From positions 1 through 21,890 of IMG/VR virus record IMGVR_UViG_3300025577_000067: a stretch of 21,890 bases of DNA; one strand, given 5' to 3'. The notes beneath the pieces are model-generated. The model did not search any database and had not been told where the DNA came from. It worked only from the letters and a program-made list of their open reading frames with translations. The position numbers were made by a program, and so were the translations under genes. Positions 8,343 through 14,812 of this stretch are shown here, in pieces; the stretch's first letter is position 1, and every line of letters starts with the position of its first letter. The DNA comes from a virus.

Positions 8343-9558
8343 CTGTTACCTTGGTTAAAATTTCATCGTGAATCGTCTGCGCAATATGTGACATCATCAC
8401 CGGAGGGACTGACCTACCTAGTCGTTCCCATTGTTTAACATAATCACCCTTCAAAACAAAGTCATCCGGAAAACCACAAATTCTTTTTAGCTCTTGAATA
8501 GAAAATTTACGGCACTCTGTCGGGTGAGATACGCTAGCACACCCAGGCGAGCCACCCATTGCTGTAACCGTCTGACATGGTTTATCTAGTGATGACCTCA
8601 CAAGGTTGAAATACTTATCTGATGACTGCCCCTGTTTGAGTTTCTTCCATTCCTTGCCAGTTGCGTATTTTTTAAGGCAAGCCCCTTTTTCTATTATCAG
8701 ATCACTGTGTGATTCAGTAATTATTTTTTTTGACTCGTCTTTATTTTCCTTCAGAACTTGAAAGTGTCTTGAGTTTACACCATTGACCCCAACTGTGATT
8801 GTTGGCGAAGTCCTGTTTGTTATTTCACCTGTTGACCATAAACCGCTAGTGTCGTGAACCACTTTTAGTATCCACGGGCAAGCGTCACTAATGCTGTATT
8901 GATAGGATAACGGTGAAGGGTGAACTGGGTTGAGCTTCAAGTCCTCCCTTACTCCAATGAATATTGTCCTCTGCCGACTCTGTGGGACTCCCAACCACTT
9001 AGCATCCAAGACTCTGCAGCTAACCTTGTATCCGCAATCCTTTAGTTCTTTTAAGATTTCCTTGAAATATCCTTTTGCTGATCCCTTCACTAAGCCGGAA
9101 ACATTCTCGGCCACAAAAACCTTGGGCTTCATTTCTCTTATTAGCCGAGAGTATTGAAAAAACAAGTCATCCGTTCTTTGGCTTGAGTCGGAGTATTTTT
9201 TAACAGTTCCCCAACCCTTTTGTCTTTTGCCCGCCGTACTGAATGAAGCGCACGGAGGTGAACCGTCAAGGATGTCTAGCTCACCGACTTTAAGCCCAGC
9301 CTTTTCAAGTAGCTCCGAACCCTTTACTTCTCTGATGTCTCTCGGGTCAAGAATTGCTTTACTGTTCGCCGCATAGCTTTCCCTTGCCGCAGGGATGAAC
9401 TCATTAGCGAGCAGGACTCGATAGCCTGCCATGCGGTATCCTAGCGAAGAACCTCCGCAACCGGAGAACGTAGATATGACATTATATCCATTCCACTTAA
9501 TTGCCTTGATGTCCTTCATTGAGGGCACGGCATATTTTGGCTTATCAGCTCCACTCAT
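8329..9558 (-). CDS. DNA cytosine-5 methyltransferase
   Basis: The protein has about 409 residues and should methylate cytosine C5 in phage DNA. It shows the ordered family motifs: I (TFSGCGGSSLGYRMAGY, near residue 30), IV with the catalytic Cys in GSPPCASFS (near 103), VI (AENVSGL), VIII (QSRQRTIFIG), IX around KPCQTVTAMGGSPG, and X near the C-terminus (GRSVPPVM). The region between VIII and IX is the expected target-recognition domain. No cognate restriction enzyme is adjacent, so it is probably an orphan that protects phage DNA. The ATG at 9558 overlaps the ParB-like gene by 14 bases; upstream in-frame starts at 9579 or 9591 are possible. Confidence 0.93.
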   Translation of the reverse strand: MSGADKPKYAVPSMKDIKAIKWNGYNVISTFSGCGGSSLGYRMAGYRVLLANEFIPAARESYAANSKAILDPRDIREVKGSELLEKAGLKVGELDILDGSPPCASFSTAGKRQKGWGTVKKYSDSSQRTDDLFFQYSRLIREMKPKVFVAENVSGLVKGSAKGYFKEILKELKDCGYKVSCRVLDAKWLGVPQSRQRTIFIGVREDLKLNPVHPSPLSYQYSISDACPWILKVVHDTSGLWSTGEITNRTSPTITVGVNGVNSRHFQVLKENKDESKKIITESHSDLIIEKGACLKKYATGKEWKKLKQGQSSDKYFNLVRSSLDKPCQTVTAMGGSPGCASVSHPTECRKFSIQELKRICGFPDDFVLKGDYVKQWERLGRSVPPVMMSHIAQTIHDEILTKVTDENS

Positions 9559-10057
9559 AACCGCATTTTGGACACTCATGATTGGTGTCAATATCTTCGT
9601 TCATTTCTGGGAACTCATCTGGCGCTGGTGGCGCTGCGGTCATCAACTCCTCGAGATCGGGCACATCAAAGCCGGTAAGCTCCAAGTCTAAATTCCCCGT
9701 ATCAAGTTCCCCTATAATATCGGCCAGTCCCGAGCGGTCAATCTCCGCAAGCTCAGCAATGCGATTGTCTGCCACAAGGTGCGCCAACTCGTCGGCCTCA
9801 GTCTTAAAATCCTGCACATCCACCGGCACCTTCTCAAGCCCTAGCTGCTCAGCGGCCATCAGCCTGCCGTGGCCAGCCACAATGAAGCCTGAGCGTTTAG
9901 AGACTACAATCGGGTTGCGCCATCCCTGGTGTTTAATGATCTTGGAGAGCAATCTTATTTGCCCTTCGTTATGGGTGTTTGGATTTCGAGGGTGAGCTGT
10001 CATGTTGACCACATCCCGGAGCTCATCGTGGGCGCAGTTGATTTTTGGTTCGTTCAT
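9545..10057 (-). CDS. ParB/sulfiredoxin-domain protein with zinc-knuckle tail
   Basis: This 170-residue protein has a ParB N-terminal-like domain in residues 15-105: HPRNPNTHN, QIRLLSKIIKHQGWRNPIVV, then the diagnostic GFIVAGHGRLMAAEQLG (about 57-73). No helix-turn-helix follows, unlike partition ParB. The C-terminus ends in HECPKCGYEW (160-169), a single CxxC knuckle that might bind zinc in a dimer. Proteins of this type commonly sit beside phage DNA methyltransferases, as here; CTP-binding, nuclease or adaptor roles are possible and unproven. It is the first gene after a structured 121-base intergenic stretch, so it may start the modification and packaging operon. Confidence 0.88.
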   Translation of the reverse strand: MNEPKINCAHDELRDVVNMTAHPRNPNTHNEGQIRLLSKIIKHQGWRNPIVVSKRSGFIVAGHGRLMAAEQLGLEKVPVDVQDFKTEADELAHLVADNRIAELAEIDRSGLADIIGELDTGNLDLELTGFDVPDLEELMTAAPPAPDEFPEMNEDIDTNHECPKCGYEWS

Positions 10058-10080
10058 AAATTTATAAATTTTTGTATTAG

Positions 10081-10137
10081 GTTATTTGATTTGTAAAAAG
10101 CGTAGAAAAACGAGCGAATGACGCTAACCCAAATAAC
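10081..10137 (-). other. Nested inverted repeat between replication and modification genes
   Basis: The 121-base gap between genes holds an outer perfect 8-bp repeat (GTTATTTG at 10081-10088 with CAAATAAC at 10130-10137) around an inner perfect 5-bp repeat (AGCGT at 10099-10103 with ACGCT at 10121-10125). On the minus strand the inner stem is followed by T runs (CGCT then CGTTTTT; ACGCT then TTTT), so it could be a weak terminator or attenuator. It might equally be a protein-binding site. A TATAAT on the minus strand (about 10172-10177) lies upstream without a good -35 box. Confidence 0.4.
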
Positions 10138-10178
10138 TCTTATTATTAAAAGATTCCTTTACGGGGGGCTTATTATAA

Positions 10179-10451
10179 TTAATCAGAGTAAACATGGTAG
10201 TATTGTTTAAGGTTGTGATCACACCATGACTCATGAGTGCCTCTGCTGTTCTGATTAAACTTCACCCACTTGCCCTCTGGTCTGATGAACAGTGGATTGT
10301 TGACGCTGCCGATGTATCTGTATTCCCTCTTGATCGTTGCCGCATCTTTTGGCTTGCCAAAGATCCTGTCATGCCCTTCTCGGTATGCTTGGCTGCTGGC
10401 TTTAGTCTTAATAGCATCACCTGTAATATCATTGCTTGCTATGTTGTTCAT
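10179..10451 (-). CDS. Hypothetical 90-residue protein
   Basis: I do not recognise this small soluble protein. It has a polar N-terminal half with Lys/Arg/Asp and a C-terminal half rich in aromatic residues and Asn/His (for example a WVKFNQNSRGTHESWC stretch), suggesting a compact fold that could bind nucleic acid or another protein. No signal peptide or membrane segment is seen. It begins with TAATG overlap to the 57-residue gene before it and is the last gene before the intergenic inverted repeat, so it closes the replication operon. Confidence 0.7.
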   Translation of the reverse strand: MNNIASNDITGDAIKTKASSQAYREGHDRIFGKPKDAATIKREYRYIGSVNNPLFIRPEGKWVKFNQNSRGTHESWCDHNLKQYYHVYSD

Positions 10452-10624
10452 TATCTTATCCCTTTCAGCGGTTTAATCAGTTCTTTCCTCATTGTTTCGT
10501 GCCGCTCAATCTGCCAATCATAGCTCTGTATCGACCTCAACCATGCCGTGCCTCGGTGCATCGCTGCAATCTCTCTGCTGGTCCATGAATGGAATATGTC
10601 CGAGTCTTTGTTTTTATCGCTCAT
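10451..10624 (-). CDS. Small hypothetical protein, 57 residues
   Basis: This short gene fills the space between the endonuclease and the 90-residue gene and overlaps both: ATGA with the gene before (start at 10624) and TAATG with the gene after. The product is charged, with a TSREIAAMHRGTAWLRSIQ segment (residues 15-33) that reads like a helix-turn-helix, and a basic C-terminal helix. The overlaps and sensible composition support it as real. It might be a small DNA-binding protein, but no family could be named. Confidence 0.7.
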   Translation of the reverse strand: MSDKNKDSDIFHSWTSREIAAMHRGTAWLRSIQSYDWQIERHETMRKELIKPLKGIR

Positions 10625-11085
10625 TTATTATAATATGTGTCTAAAATGTCCCAGTTGTTTACCGGCTTGTCCTCATTCCAGCGCCAGGTCGATTGGTGGC
10701 AGATATCCTCGATGCGCCAGAATGAAAGACCGTGCTCGCCAAGGTCGATGACCAGGATGTCAAAGTCTTTTTCGGTATAACGGCTATACCGTGGCGTATC
10801 GCTTGGAAGCCTGTTGGATGACTTAGCGGAGCCAACTAGCACTTTGTAGGTTGGCCGCCGGCAGTCACCGAGCCTCGTTCCCTTCTTGACTTGGCAGGTG
10901 ACCGGTTTCATGCCCTGCTTGTGTAGAATGATGTCAATCTTGGTGTTGTGGGTGTGAGGCGTGAAGACAGTGTAGCCCTCACGCACCGCCGCAAGAGTAA
11001 AAACAATTTCGGATATCTCGCCCGCTTGATTCACATTGGCGATGTTTCTAGCACAATTACAGAAAATATCTAGGTAAATATTCAT
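10621..11085 (-). CDS. PD-(D/E)XK endonuclease-like protein
   Basis: This 154-residue protein resembles the PDDEXK_5 group of small endonucleases. The core runs GEISEIVFTLAAVREGYTVFTP (Glu23 or Glu26), KIDIIL (Asp51) and TCQVKKG (Gln65-x-Lys67), in the usual alpha-beta-beta-beta order with metal-binding Asp and catalytic Lys. The C-terminus is Trp-rich and ends in basic and aromatic residues. In phages such proteins occur as Holliday-junction-type or homing-like nucleases; the exact substrate is unknown. It overlaps the metallopeptidase-like gene as ATGA and the next gene as ATGA, so it is part of the replication operon. Confidence 0.8.
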   Translation of the reverse strand: MNIYLDIFCNCARNIANVNQAGEISEIVFTLAAVREGYTVFTPHTHNTKIDIILHKQGMKPVTCQVKKGTRLGDCRRPTYKVLVGSAKSSNRLPSDTPRYSRYTEKDFDILVIDLGEHGLSFWRIEDICHQSTWRWNEDKPVNNWDILDTYYNK

Positions 11086-11381
11086 TTATTTTTCAGGTGA
11101 ATATTATCCATAATCCAAGGGATCACTAACGACTCAATACACCTCACATAAACCTCTTCGCTGTTGCTTTCCATGTATGCAATACCAGCCATGCCGAAAA
11201 TCATATGGGTAACCTCATGAACAAGAGTTGCCCAGTGCTGCTCGTCATCCTTTAGGCATTGCCGTGAGAGTTTGATTGACCTGTTGTCCAAGTCACATGA
11301 CCCCCATTGCCCGTCGTCCCAGGTGGTGTATTCGATTTTAATTTTATGCCCTAATACAATGACAGATTTAATTTGCTTCAT
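11082..11381 (-). CDS. HExxH metallopeptidase-like phage protein
   Basis: This 99-residue protein contains LVHEVTHMIFGMAGI (residues 53-67), a zinc-binding HExxH motif (His55, Glu56, His59), and a later Glu in the ESNSEE segment (about 75-76) that could be the third ligand. The N-terminal half has beta strands ending in SIKLSRQCL, as in SprT- or ImmA-like minimal metallopeptidases. A role in removing a repressor or a host protein is possible but not shown. It overlaps the endonuclease gene as ATGA. The leader before the ATG is AT-rich with ACAAACAAAT and has no Shine-Dalgarno sequence. Confidence 0.8.
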   Translation of the reverse strand: MKQIKSVIVLGHKIKIEYTTWDDGQWGSCDLDNRSIKLSRQCLKDDEQHWATLVHEVTHMIFGMAGIAYMESNSEEVYVRCIESLVIPWIMDNIHLKNK

Positions 11382-11407
11382 GATATATTTGTTTGTGTAT
11401 TACATTG

Positions 11408-11737
11408 TTATACAGAATCGGTTTTTATCTTTGCCATTACCTGCTCAATCAGCGGCCCGATGTGTGGATATTTCCTCGCCTCATTCACAGCTTTAATGGC
11501 ATGAATAACCGTGCCGTGATCTCGATTATCGAAACACTCGCCAACTTGGTTTAAGCTCAAACTTGTTTCTTGGTATGCGAGCGCCATACAGACTTGCCTC
11601 GCAAAGGCATGAGGTTGCCTTCTGGTGCGTCCTAATATGATTTTGGACTCTATACCCCATATCGATGCTACGGCTCTTATAATGCCCTTTATTTGCGAAA
11701 TATCCTCGCTAATCGGTGTTAAGCCTCTTCCATTCAT
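11408..11737 (-). CDS. Stand-alone DnaA domain IV (DNA-binding) protein
   Basis: This 109-residue protein matches only the C-terminal DNA-binding domain of bacterial DnaA. Residues 40-80 carry RQPHAFARQVCMALAYQETSL followed by SLNQVGECFDNRDHGTVIHA, the latter close to the DnaA signature with RDHTTV changed to RDHGTV. There is no AAA+ domain. The ATG at 11737 overlaps the stop codon of the DnaC-like gene (ATGA) and has AAAGGGGG nine bases before it, one of the few Shine-Dalgarno-like sites here. It might direct the loader to phage or host DnaA boxes, or compete with host DnaA. That role is inference; the family match is clear. Confidence 0.88.
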   Translation of the reverse strand: MNGRGLTPISEDISQIKGIIRAVASIWGIESKIILGRTRRQPHAFARQVCMALAYQETSLSLNQVGECFDNRDHGTVIHAIKAVNEARKYPHIGPLIEQVMAKIKTDSV

Positions 11738-12453
11738 GATTTTGCCCCCTTTCCAGCCCTGTAGCTTGCCCAGTTGCAATGAACGATGCCGCCCGTTTCC
11801 TCAAACCTGCTCCATGCGCTCCTGCCAACCTCAGCCGGCGCTTGCTCAATCGGCGTGTTGGTGATGATCACCGTTGAGCGCTGTTCGCCATACCTGTGAT
11901 CCAGCAAATTCGTAAGCGTGCGTTTGTCGTATTCGCTGCCTGCCAGCTCAGAATACTCGTCGAGGACAAGGAAAGCGCACGCTTTTGCGTTCGCCATTGT
12001 TTCCTTGGCCGCAGCCGCGTCGTGCTTGTCATCGCTGAACTCGCCTCTAATCGCCCGCATCAAGTCATGAGCGCGGAAGTAACGCGTGTTTTTGATCTTG
12101 CTCGCCCAGTAAGTCGCTATCTGCGTCTTGCCTGGGCCTCGATCGCCGCAGAGAATGAGCATACAATCCCTGCCCGTGGCTCTCTGCTCAAGCTCCTGAG
12201 CCTTGGCAAGGCCTGGACCGTTCATGCCGCCAAGCGTGTTGATGTGCCTCTGCGGGAAGCCTCGCTCTGAAAGGTGTTCGCGCATAGCCTTAAAGGATGG
12301 GAACACTGATGCCTTCGCCGGCGTTGGTGTCACCTCTGGCGCTGCTGCGATTAGTGCGTCCAGAGAGTTTGTTATCTGATCCATCGCTTGGGAATAGCCC
12401 TTGCCATCCGTTTTGGATTGATCTGTTAATTGTTTCGATTGCGTCGTTTTCAT
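11734..12453 (-). CDS. DnaC-like helicase loader ATPase
   Basis: This protein (up to 239 residues) is an AAA+ ATPase of the DnaC/IstB kind that would load the host replicative helicase. It has Walker A GDRGPGKT (residues 103-110), Walker B FLVLDE (161-166), sensor 1 in VIITNTP, and an arginine-finger-like SRFEETGGIV near 215-224. The RGFPQRHIN segment (64-72) is the usual linker before the ATPase core. The start is uncertain: ATG 12453 gives a Thr/Gln/Ala-rich N-terminus but overlaps the gene before it by 164 bases, while ATG 12285 would begin four bases after that gene's stop codon. It overlaps the DnaA-like gene as ATGA. Confidence 0.9.
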   Translation of the reverse strand: MKTTQSKQLTDQSKTDGKGYSQAMDQITNSLDALIAAAPEVTPTPAKASVFPSFKAMREHLSERGFPQRHINTLGGMNGPGLAKAQELEQRATGRDCMLILCGDRGPGKTQIATYWASKIKNTRYFRAHDLMRAIRGEFSDDKHDAAAAKETMANAKACAFLVLDEYSELAGSEYDKRTLTNLLDHRYGEQRSTVIITNTPIEQAPAEVGRSAWSRFEETGGIVHCNWASYRAGKGAKS

Positions 12454-13045
12454 TTAGTTTTTTTAATTGGTTTAGTTGTTTCGTGGTTGTGAGCTGCGTC
12501 GGTGTCTTCCTTTTTTGTTTTAAATATGTCTGCCAATCAGCCCATGCCTCGGCAAACTCATCAGATAAAAAAGGGAGCGCAGCGACCGGCTCCTTGTTTC
12601 TTTTCTTTCCCTTCCCTTCCTTTACCTTTCTTTTCTTTTCGTTTAAGCAAATCGTATCCATATGGGTAACCAAGGCAGAACCTTGAGGTTTTTCTGCCTT
12701 ATTATCAATGACTTGCGGAACGCGCTTTTTTGGCCTCCCACCCTTTCTGCCGTTTTCTCTCAGTGTTTTAACCTTAGTTTCGGCCTCGTCTGGGTAGTAA
12801 TTAACCACGAGGTTATTACCCTCAAAACCAAACAGAAAGCTTTTGGTTTCTACCTCGCTTTTAGTCACCCCGCAGAGCTGTTGCCACATGCGATCCTTCC
12901 AGCCCTTGCAGTCGATTATTACGCCTCCATTCTCCTGAGCGCAGCACCAAGCCAGGAGGCTGAGCCATGTGGCTCTCTCGGTCGGTTCTGAGCCAAGGAA
13001 GTCCTCGGTTCTAAGTGTGTCTGTATGAATGTTTATCCAGTTCAT
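12290..13045 (-). CDS. Replication initiator/organiser protein
   Basis: This 251-residue protein precedes the DnaC-like loader, as lambda O precedes P. The N-terminus (residues 1-80) reads like a winged-helix domain of phage replisome organisers: WINIHTDTL, RATWLSLLAWCCAQENGG, then GVTKSEVET. A basic linker rich in Lys/Arg/Glu spans about 95-150. The C-terminal block with WADWQTYLKQKRK and a following repeat of helices up to NGWQGLFP is common in phage replication proteins. It probably binds the phage origin and recruits the loader. The start follows an ACAAACACAATG leader. Its last 55 codons are also read in another frame if the loader starts at 12453. Confidence 0.8.
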   Translation of the reverse strand: MNWINIHTDTLRTEDFLGSEPTERATWLSLLAWCCAQENGGVIIDCKGWKDRMWQQLCGVTKSEVETKSFLFGFEGNNLVVNYYPDEAETKVKTLRENGRKGGRPKKRVPQVIDNKAEKPQGSALVTHMDTICLNEKKRKVKEGKGKKRNKEPVAALPFLSDEFAEAWADWQTYLKQKRKTPTQLTTTKQLNQLKKLNENDAIETINRSIQNGWQGLFPSDGSDNKLSGRTNRSSARGDTNAGEGISVPIL

Positions 13046-13067
13046 TGTGTTTGTTTTATTGTTTTAT

Positions 13068-13409
13068 TTACTCATAAATCGTAGCCAGGCCCTCGTCGAG
13101 CAATAGCTGGTTGATATTAATATCATTCATGTAAATGGTGCCGAGCCAGCGCCCGTATTTGCCCGCACGATCCCTGTGGCTGGCTAGTATAATATCCTTA
13201 CCCTCAATTAGCTCTCTTAGCCTGTCGCGTGCTATCAAGCCAGATAGGCGCTCAGAGCCGCGTATCTCCGGCGTATTAATGCCAAGCAGGCGAACCTTCT
13301 GGTGCATCTTCCATGTGCTAAATCCAAGGTCAATGTCGAGCGTTACGGTGTCCCCGTCATAGACAGATTTGCACCTTGCTTTGTAATTATATAAATTCAA
13401 ATCTCTCAT
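13068..13409 (-). CDS. Staphylococcal-nuclease-like (SNase) protein
   Basis: This 113-residue protein has the SNase OB fold: VYDGDTVTLDIDLGF (calcium-binding Asp near 18-25), VRLLGINTPE with Arg40 and Glu48, and KYGRWLGTIY with Arg87. These are the three catalytic positions of staphylococcal nuclease (Arg35, Glu43, Arg87), so it should be active. No signal peptide is present, so it works in the cytoplasm, perhaps in host-DNA degradation or in recombination. The start overlaps the resolvase stop codon as ATGA. Phages carry such small nucleases now and then; the role in the infection cycle is not known. Confidence 0.92.
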   Translation of the reverse strand: MRDLNLYNYKARCKSVYDGDTVTLDIDLGFSTWKMHQKVRLLGINTPEIRGSERLSGLIARDRLRELIEGKDIILASHRDRAGKYGRWLGTIYMNDININQLLLDEGLATIYE

Positions 13410-13840
13410 TCTATTTCTAGCCCCTTAATTGTAATATCAACTCCAGCCATGTCCGGCGATTCGCTCCAACTCTTACAAGCATGCACTGACATTACTTGGC
13501 TATCATCTTTCCAGATATTAAGCACCGTTATCGCGTCCATGACGGCTTTAGTGAGGTTATCAATGTCTGGCGTGCTAATATGCTGAAACGGCGCTGTGTC
13601 CTTCAGAATGCCCGCGTATTTGCCAGTCCTGTAGTGTGACTTGGGCCTGGGAAGGTAAAAATCGAGCCTGAGAAAGAACGGGTTTCTTAGGTCACTGTTT
13701 GCATACCTCACAAGCCCATGAGCAATCTGAGCCTTCCACTCGTCTGCGTTATTCGGGTTGTAGATCCCAGCCCTGCCGCCCCGCGCAAATGCACGGGGAC
13801 GGGGTTGAGGCTTTGGGTGTCCGTAGATGAAAGCCTTCAT
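13406..13840 (-). CDS. rusA: RusA-like Holliday junction resolvase
   Basis: This 144-residue protein belongs to the RusA endodeoxyribonuclease family. The N-terminal FIYGHPKPQPRPRAFARGG and the core PDIDNLTKAVMDAI (residues 91-104) followed by IWKDDSQV (109-116) are diagnostic; Asp92, Asp94 and Asp112-113 form the metal site. It cuts four-way DNA junctions and helps resolve replication or recombination intermediates before packaging. The ATG at 13840 lies five bases after the SSB-like stop codon and gives the normal family length; an upstream in-frame start would only add a Gly/Arg-rich tail read from the previous gene's DNA. It overlaps the nuclease gene as ATGA. Confidence 0.94.
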   Translation of the reverse strand: MKAFIYGHPKPQPRPRAFARGGRAGIYNPNNADEWKAQIAHGLVRYANSDLRNPFFLRLDFYLPRPKSHYRTGKYAGILKDTAPFQHISTPDIDNLTKAVMDAITVLNIWKDDSQVMSVHACKSWSESPDMAGVDITIKGLEIE

Positions 13841-13845
13841 TAGTC

Positions 13846-14187
13846 CTAGAATGGGATTTCCTCTGCTTCCTCTGCGCTTGCACCTGCGGGTGCTGCCACC
13901 GGAGTTGATCCCATCTCTTGGCCCTCGAGCTTCCACGCTACCAGGTTGACGAAATATTTCTCATTCCATTCTCGGCCTCGGATGTTGATGTAAACCTTAA
14001 CGCGGTCACCGATGTTGTATTTGTCAATCAGGCTTGTCTTGTCTTTAACCAGCTCGAACTTGATATCTTGCGGGTAGTCACCATCATCCGTTGTCTTGAT
14101 GACAAACTCACGTTTAGTAAATCCGCTGTCAAAGGTGATGATGTCGTCAATGGCAATAATTGTGCCTTCTTTTGTTATGTCGCTCAT
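13846..14187 (-). CDS. DUF3127-type single-strand DNA-binding protein
   Basis: This 113-residue protein has an OB-fold pattern like the DUF3127 family: an N-terminal GTIIAID strand, [48 protein letters not shown] (about 62-88). The C-terminus is a flexible Ala/Gly/Pro linker ending in EEAEEIPF, matching the acidic tip (DDIPF) by which bacterial SSB recruits partner enzymes. Together these support an SSB role in the replication fork and recombination. DUF3127 is, to my knowledge, mainly found in Bacteroidota and their phages, which hints at the host. The gene follows a repeated RNA-like element at 14252-14343. Confidence 0.87.
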   Translation of the reverse strand: MSDITKEGTIIAIDDIITFDSGFTKREFVIKTTDDGDYPQDIKFELVKDKTSLIDKYNIGDRVKVYINIRGREWNEKYFVNLVAWKLEGQEMGSTPVAAPAGASAEEAEEIPF

Positions 14188-14251
14188 GTGTATTTTATTA
14201 TAGTTGTCCTGCTTGTTCGTGGTGAGGACTGTTACTTAACACCTTTTGGTT

Positions 14252-14343
14252 GTATAAAAGTTGCCCAGCTTTTACGCGGTTACTGGGCTGGCGATGAAAC
14301 TGACCAGGGCAATGAATAGACCCCGCCGCAATACCAGATTTTT
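14252..14343 (-). ncRNA. Repeated structured RNA element, copy 2
   Basis: The element begins at the TAA of the 122-residue gene and lies in the leader of the SSB-like gene. On the plus numbering the hairpin is GCCCAG (14263-14268), the 14-base loop CTTTTACGCGGTTA (14269-14282) and CTGGGC (14283-14288). A second pairing is GGCG (14290-14293) with CGCC (14324-14327), closing a GGG/CCC hairpin. The loop CGCGG can pair with CCGCA near 14326-14330. The transcript should be minus-strand. The same layout recurs at 14726-14812 with a different stem sequence. No known RNA class was recognised. Confidence 0.72.
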
Positions 14344-14710
14344 AATGGTCGCAATTTGCAATTTTCTCATGATTTGTAATAACTGCCCTATTGCCTGCAC
14401 CTAAAGAACCACCCAACAGGCAGTTATATTGGTATAGAGAATCCCTAGATGAAAAAGAAGCTAGATCAACATTAAGCCTGCCTTGCTCCCTCTTTTCTTT
14501 GAAATATTTGACCGCCTTTTCTACTTTTACCATGTCTGGGTGCTTTGCCTGCCTATCTGAGGCCTCTTGGATAAGTCTGCGTTGCGTTTTGCGCTTGCTA
14601 ACCGGGCATTCTACAAAGCGTGGATGCCACCGAGGAGGAACTACCTTTAGCCACTGCCTTTTATCATACTCGGTTGGCTTGCCGTTTTTGATGAAATTAA
14701 ATTGTAACAT
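14342..14710 (-). CDS. Unknown protein bracketed by two RNA-like repeats
   Basis: I do not recognise this 122-residue protein. The N-terminal 60 residues are basic with a WLKVVPPRWHPRFVECPVS segment (20-38), and a helical Lys/Arg/Glu stretch follows (60-80). The C-terminal third has Ser, Gly and Asn-rich sequence and ends in NCDH. The net charge is positive, so nucleic-acid binding is plausible. No catalytic motif is evident. It lies between the exonuclease and SSB-like genes and is flanked on both sides by the same structured element, which suggests it came in or moved as a cassette with one copy. Confidence 0.72.
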   Translation of the reverse strand: MLQFNFIKNGKPTEYDKRQWLKVVPPRWHPRFVECPVSKRKTQRRLIQEASDRQAKHPDMVKVEKAVKYFKEKREQGRLNVDLASFSSRDSLYQYNCLLGGSLGAGNRAVITNHEKIANCDH

Positions 14711-14725
14711 TATGTTTTCTTATAA

Positions 14726-14812
14726 GTATTAAAATTTGCAGGCTTTTACGCGGTTACCTGCAGGCGCTATGACTAACCAGGGAGTTACTCCCCGCCGCGA
14801 TACCAGATTTTT
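14726..14812 (-). ncRNA. Repeated structured RNA element, copy 1
   Basis: The element begins at the TGA of the exonuclease gene and lies in the leader of the 122-residue gene. The hairpin is TGCAGG (14737-14742), loop CTTTTACGCGGTTA (14743-14756, identical to the other copy) and CCTGCA (14757-14762). GGCG (14763-14766) can pair with CGCC (14793-14796) around a GGGAG/CTCCC hairpin (14780-14792). Loop CGCGG (14749-14753) is fully complementary to CCGCG (14795-14799), a possible pseudoknot that shares two bases with the GGCG/CGCC stem. On the minus strand the main hairpin is followed by AATTTT, as in the other copy. Confidence 0.72.

Noticed and set aside
9582-9995. 137-codon plus-strand frame opposite the ParB-like gene.
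   Set aside because: Ser-rich antisense product of a clear ParB-domain gene.
10621-11381. Restriction-modification system formed by the PD-(D/E)XK protein and the cytosine methyltransferase.
   Set aside because: The genes are 1 kb apart, in different blocks, and the small nuclease has no specificity domain; an orphan methyltransferase is simpler.
13918-14319. 133-codon plus-strand frame across the SSB-like gene and repeat copy 2.
   Set aside because: Runs antisense through a recognised gene and a structured non-coding element; no support.
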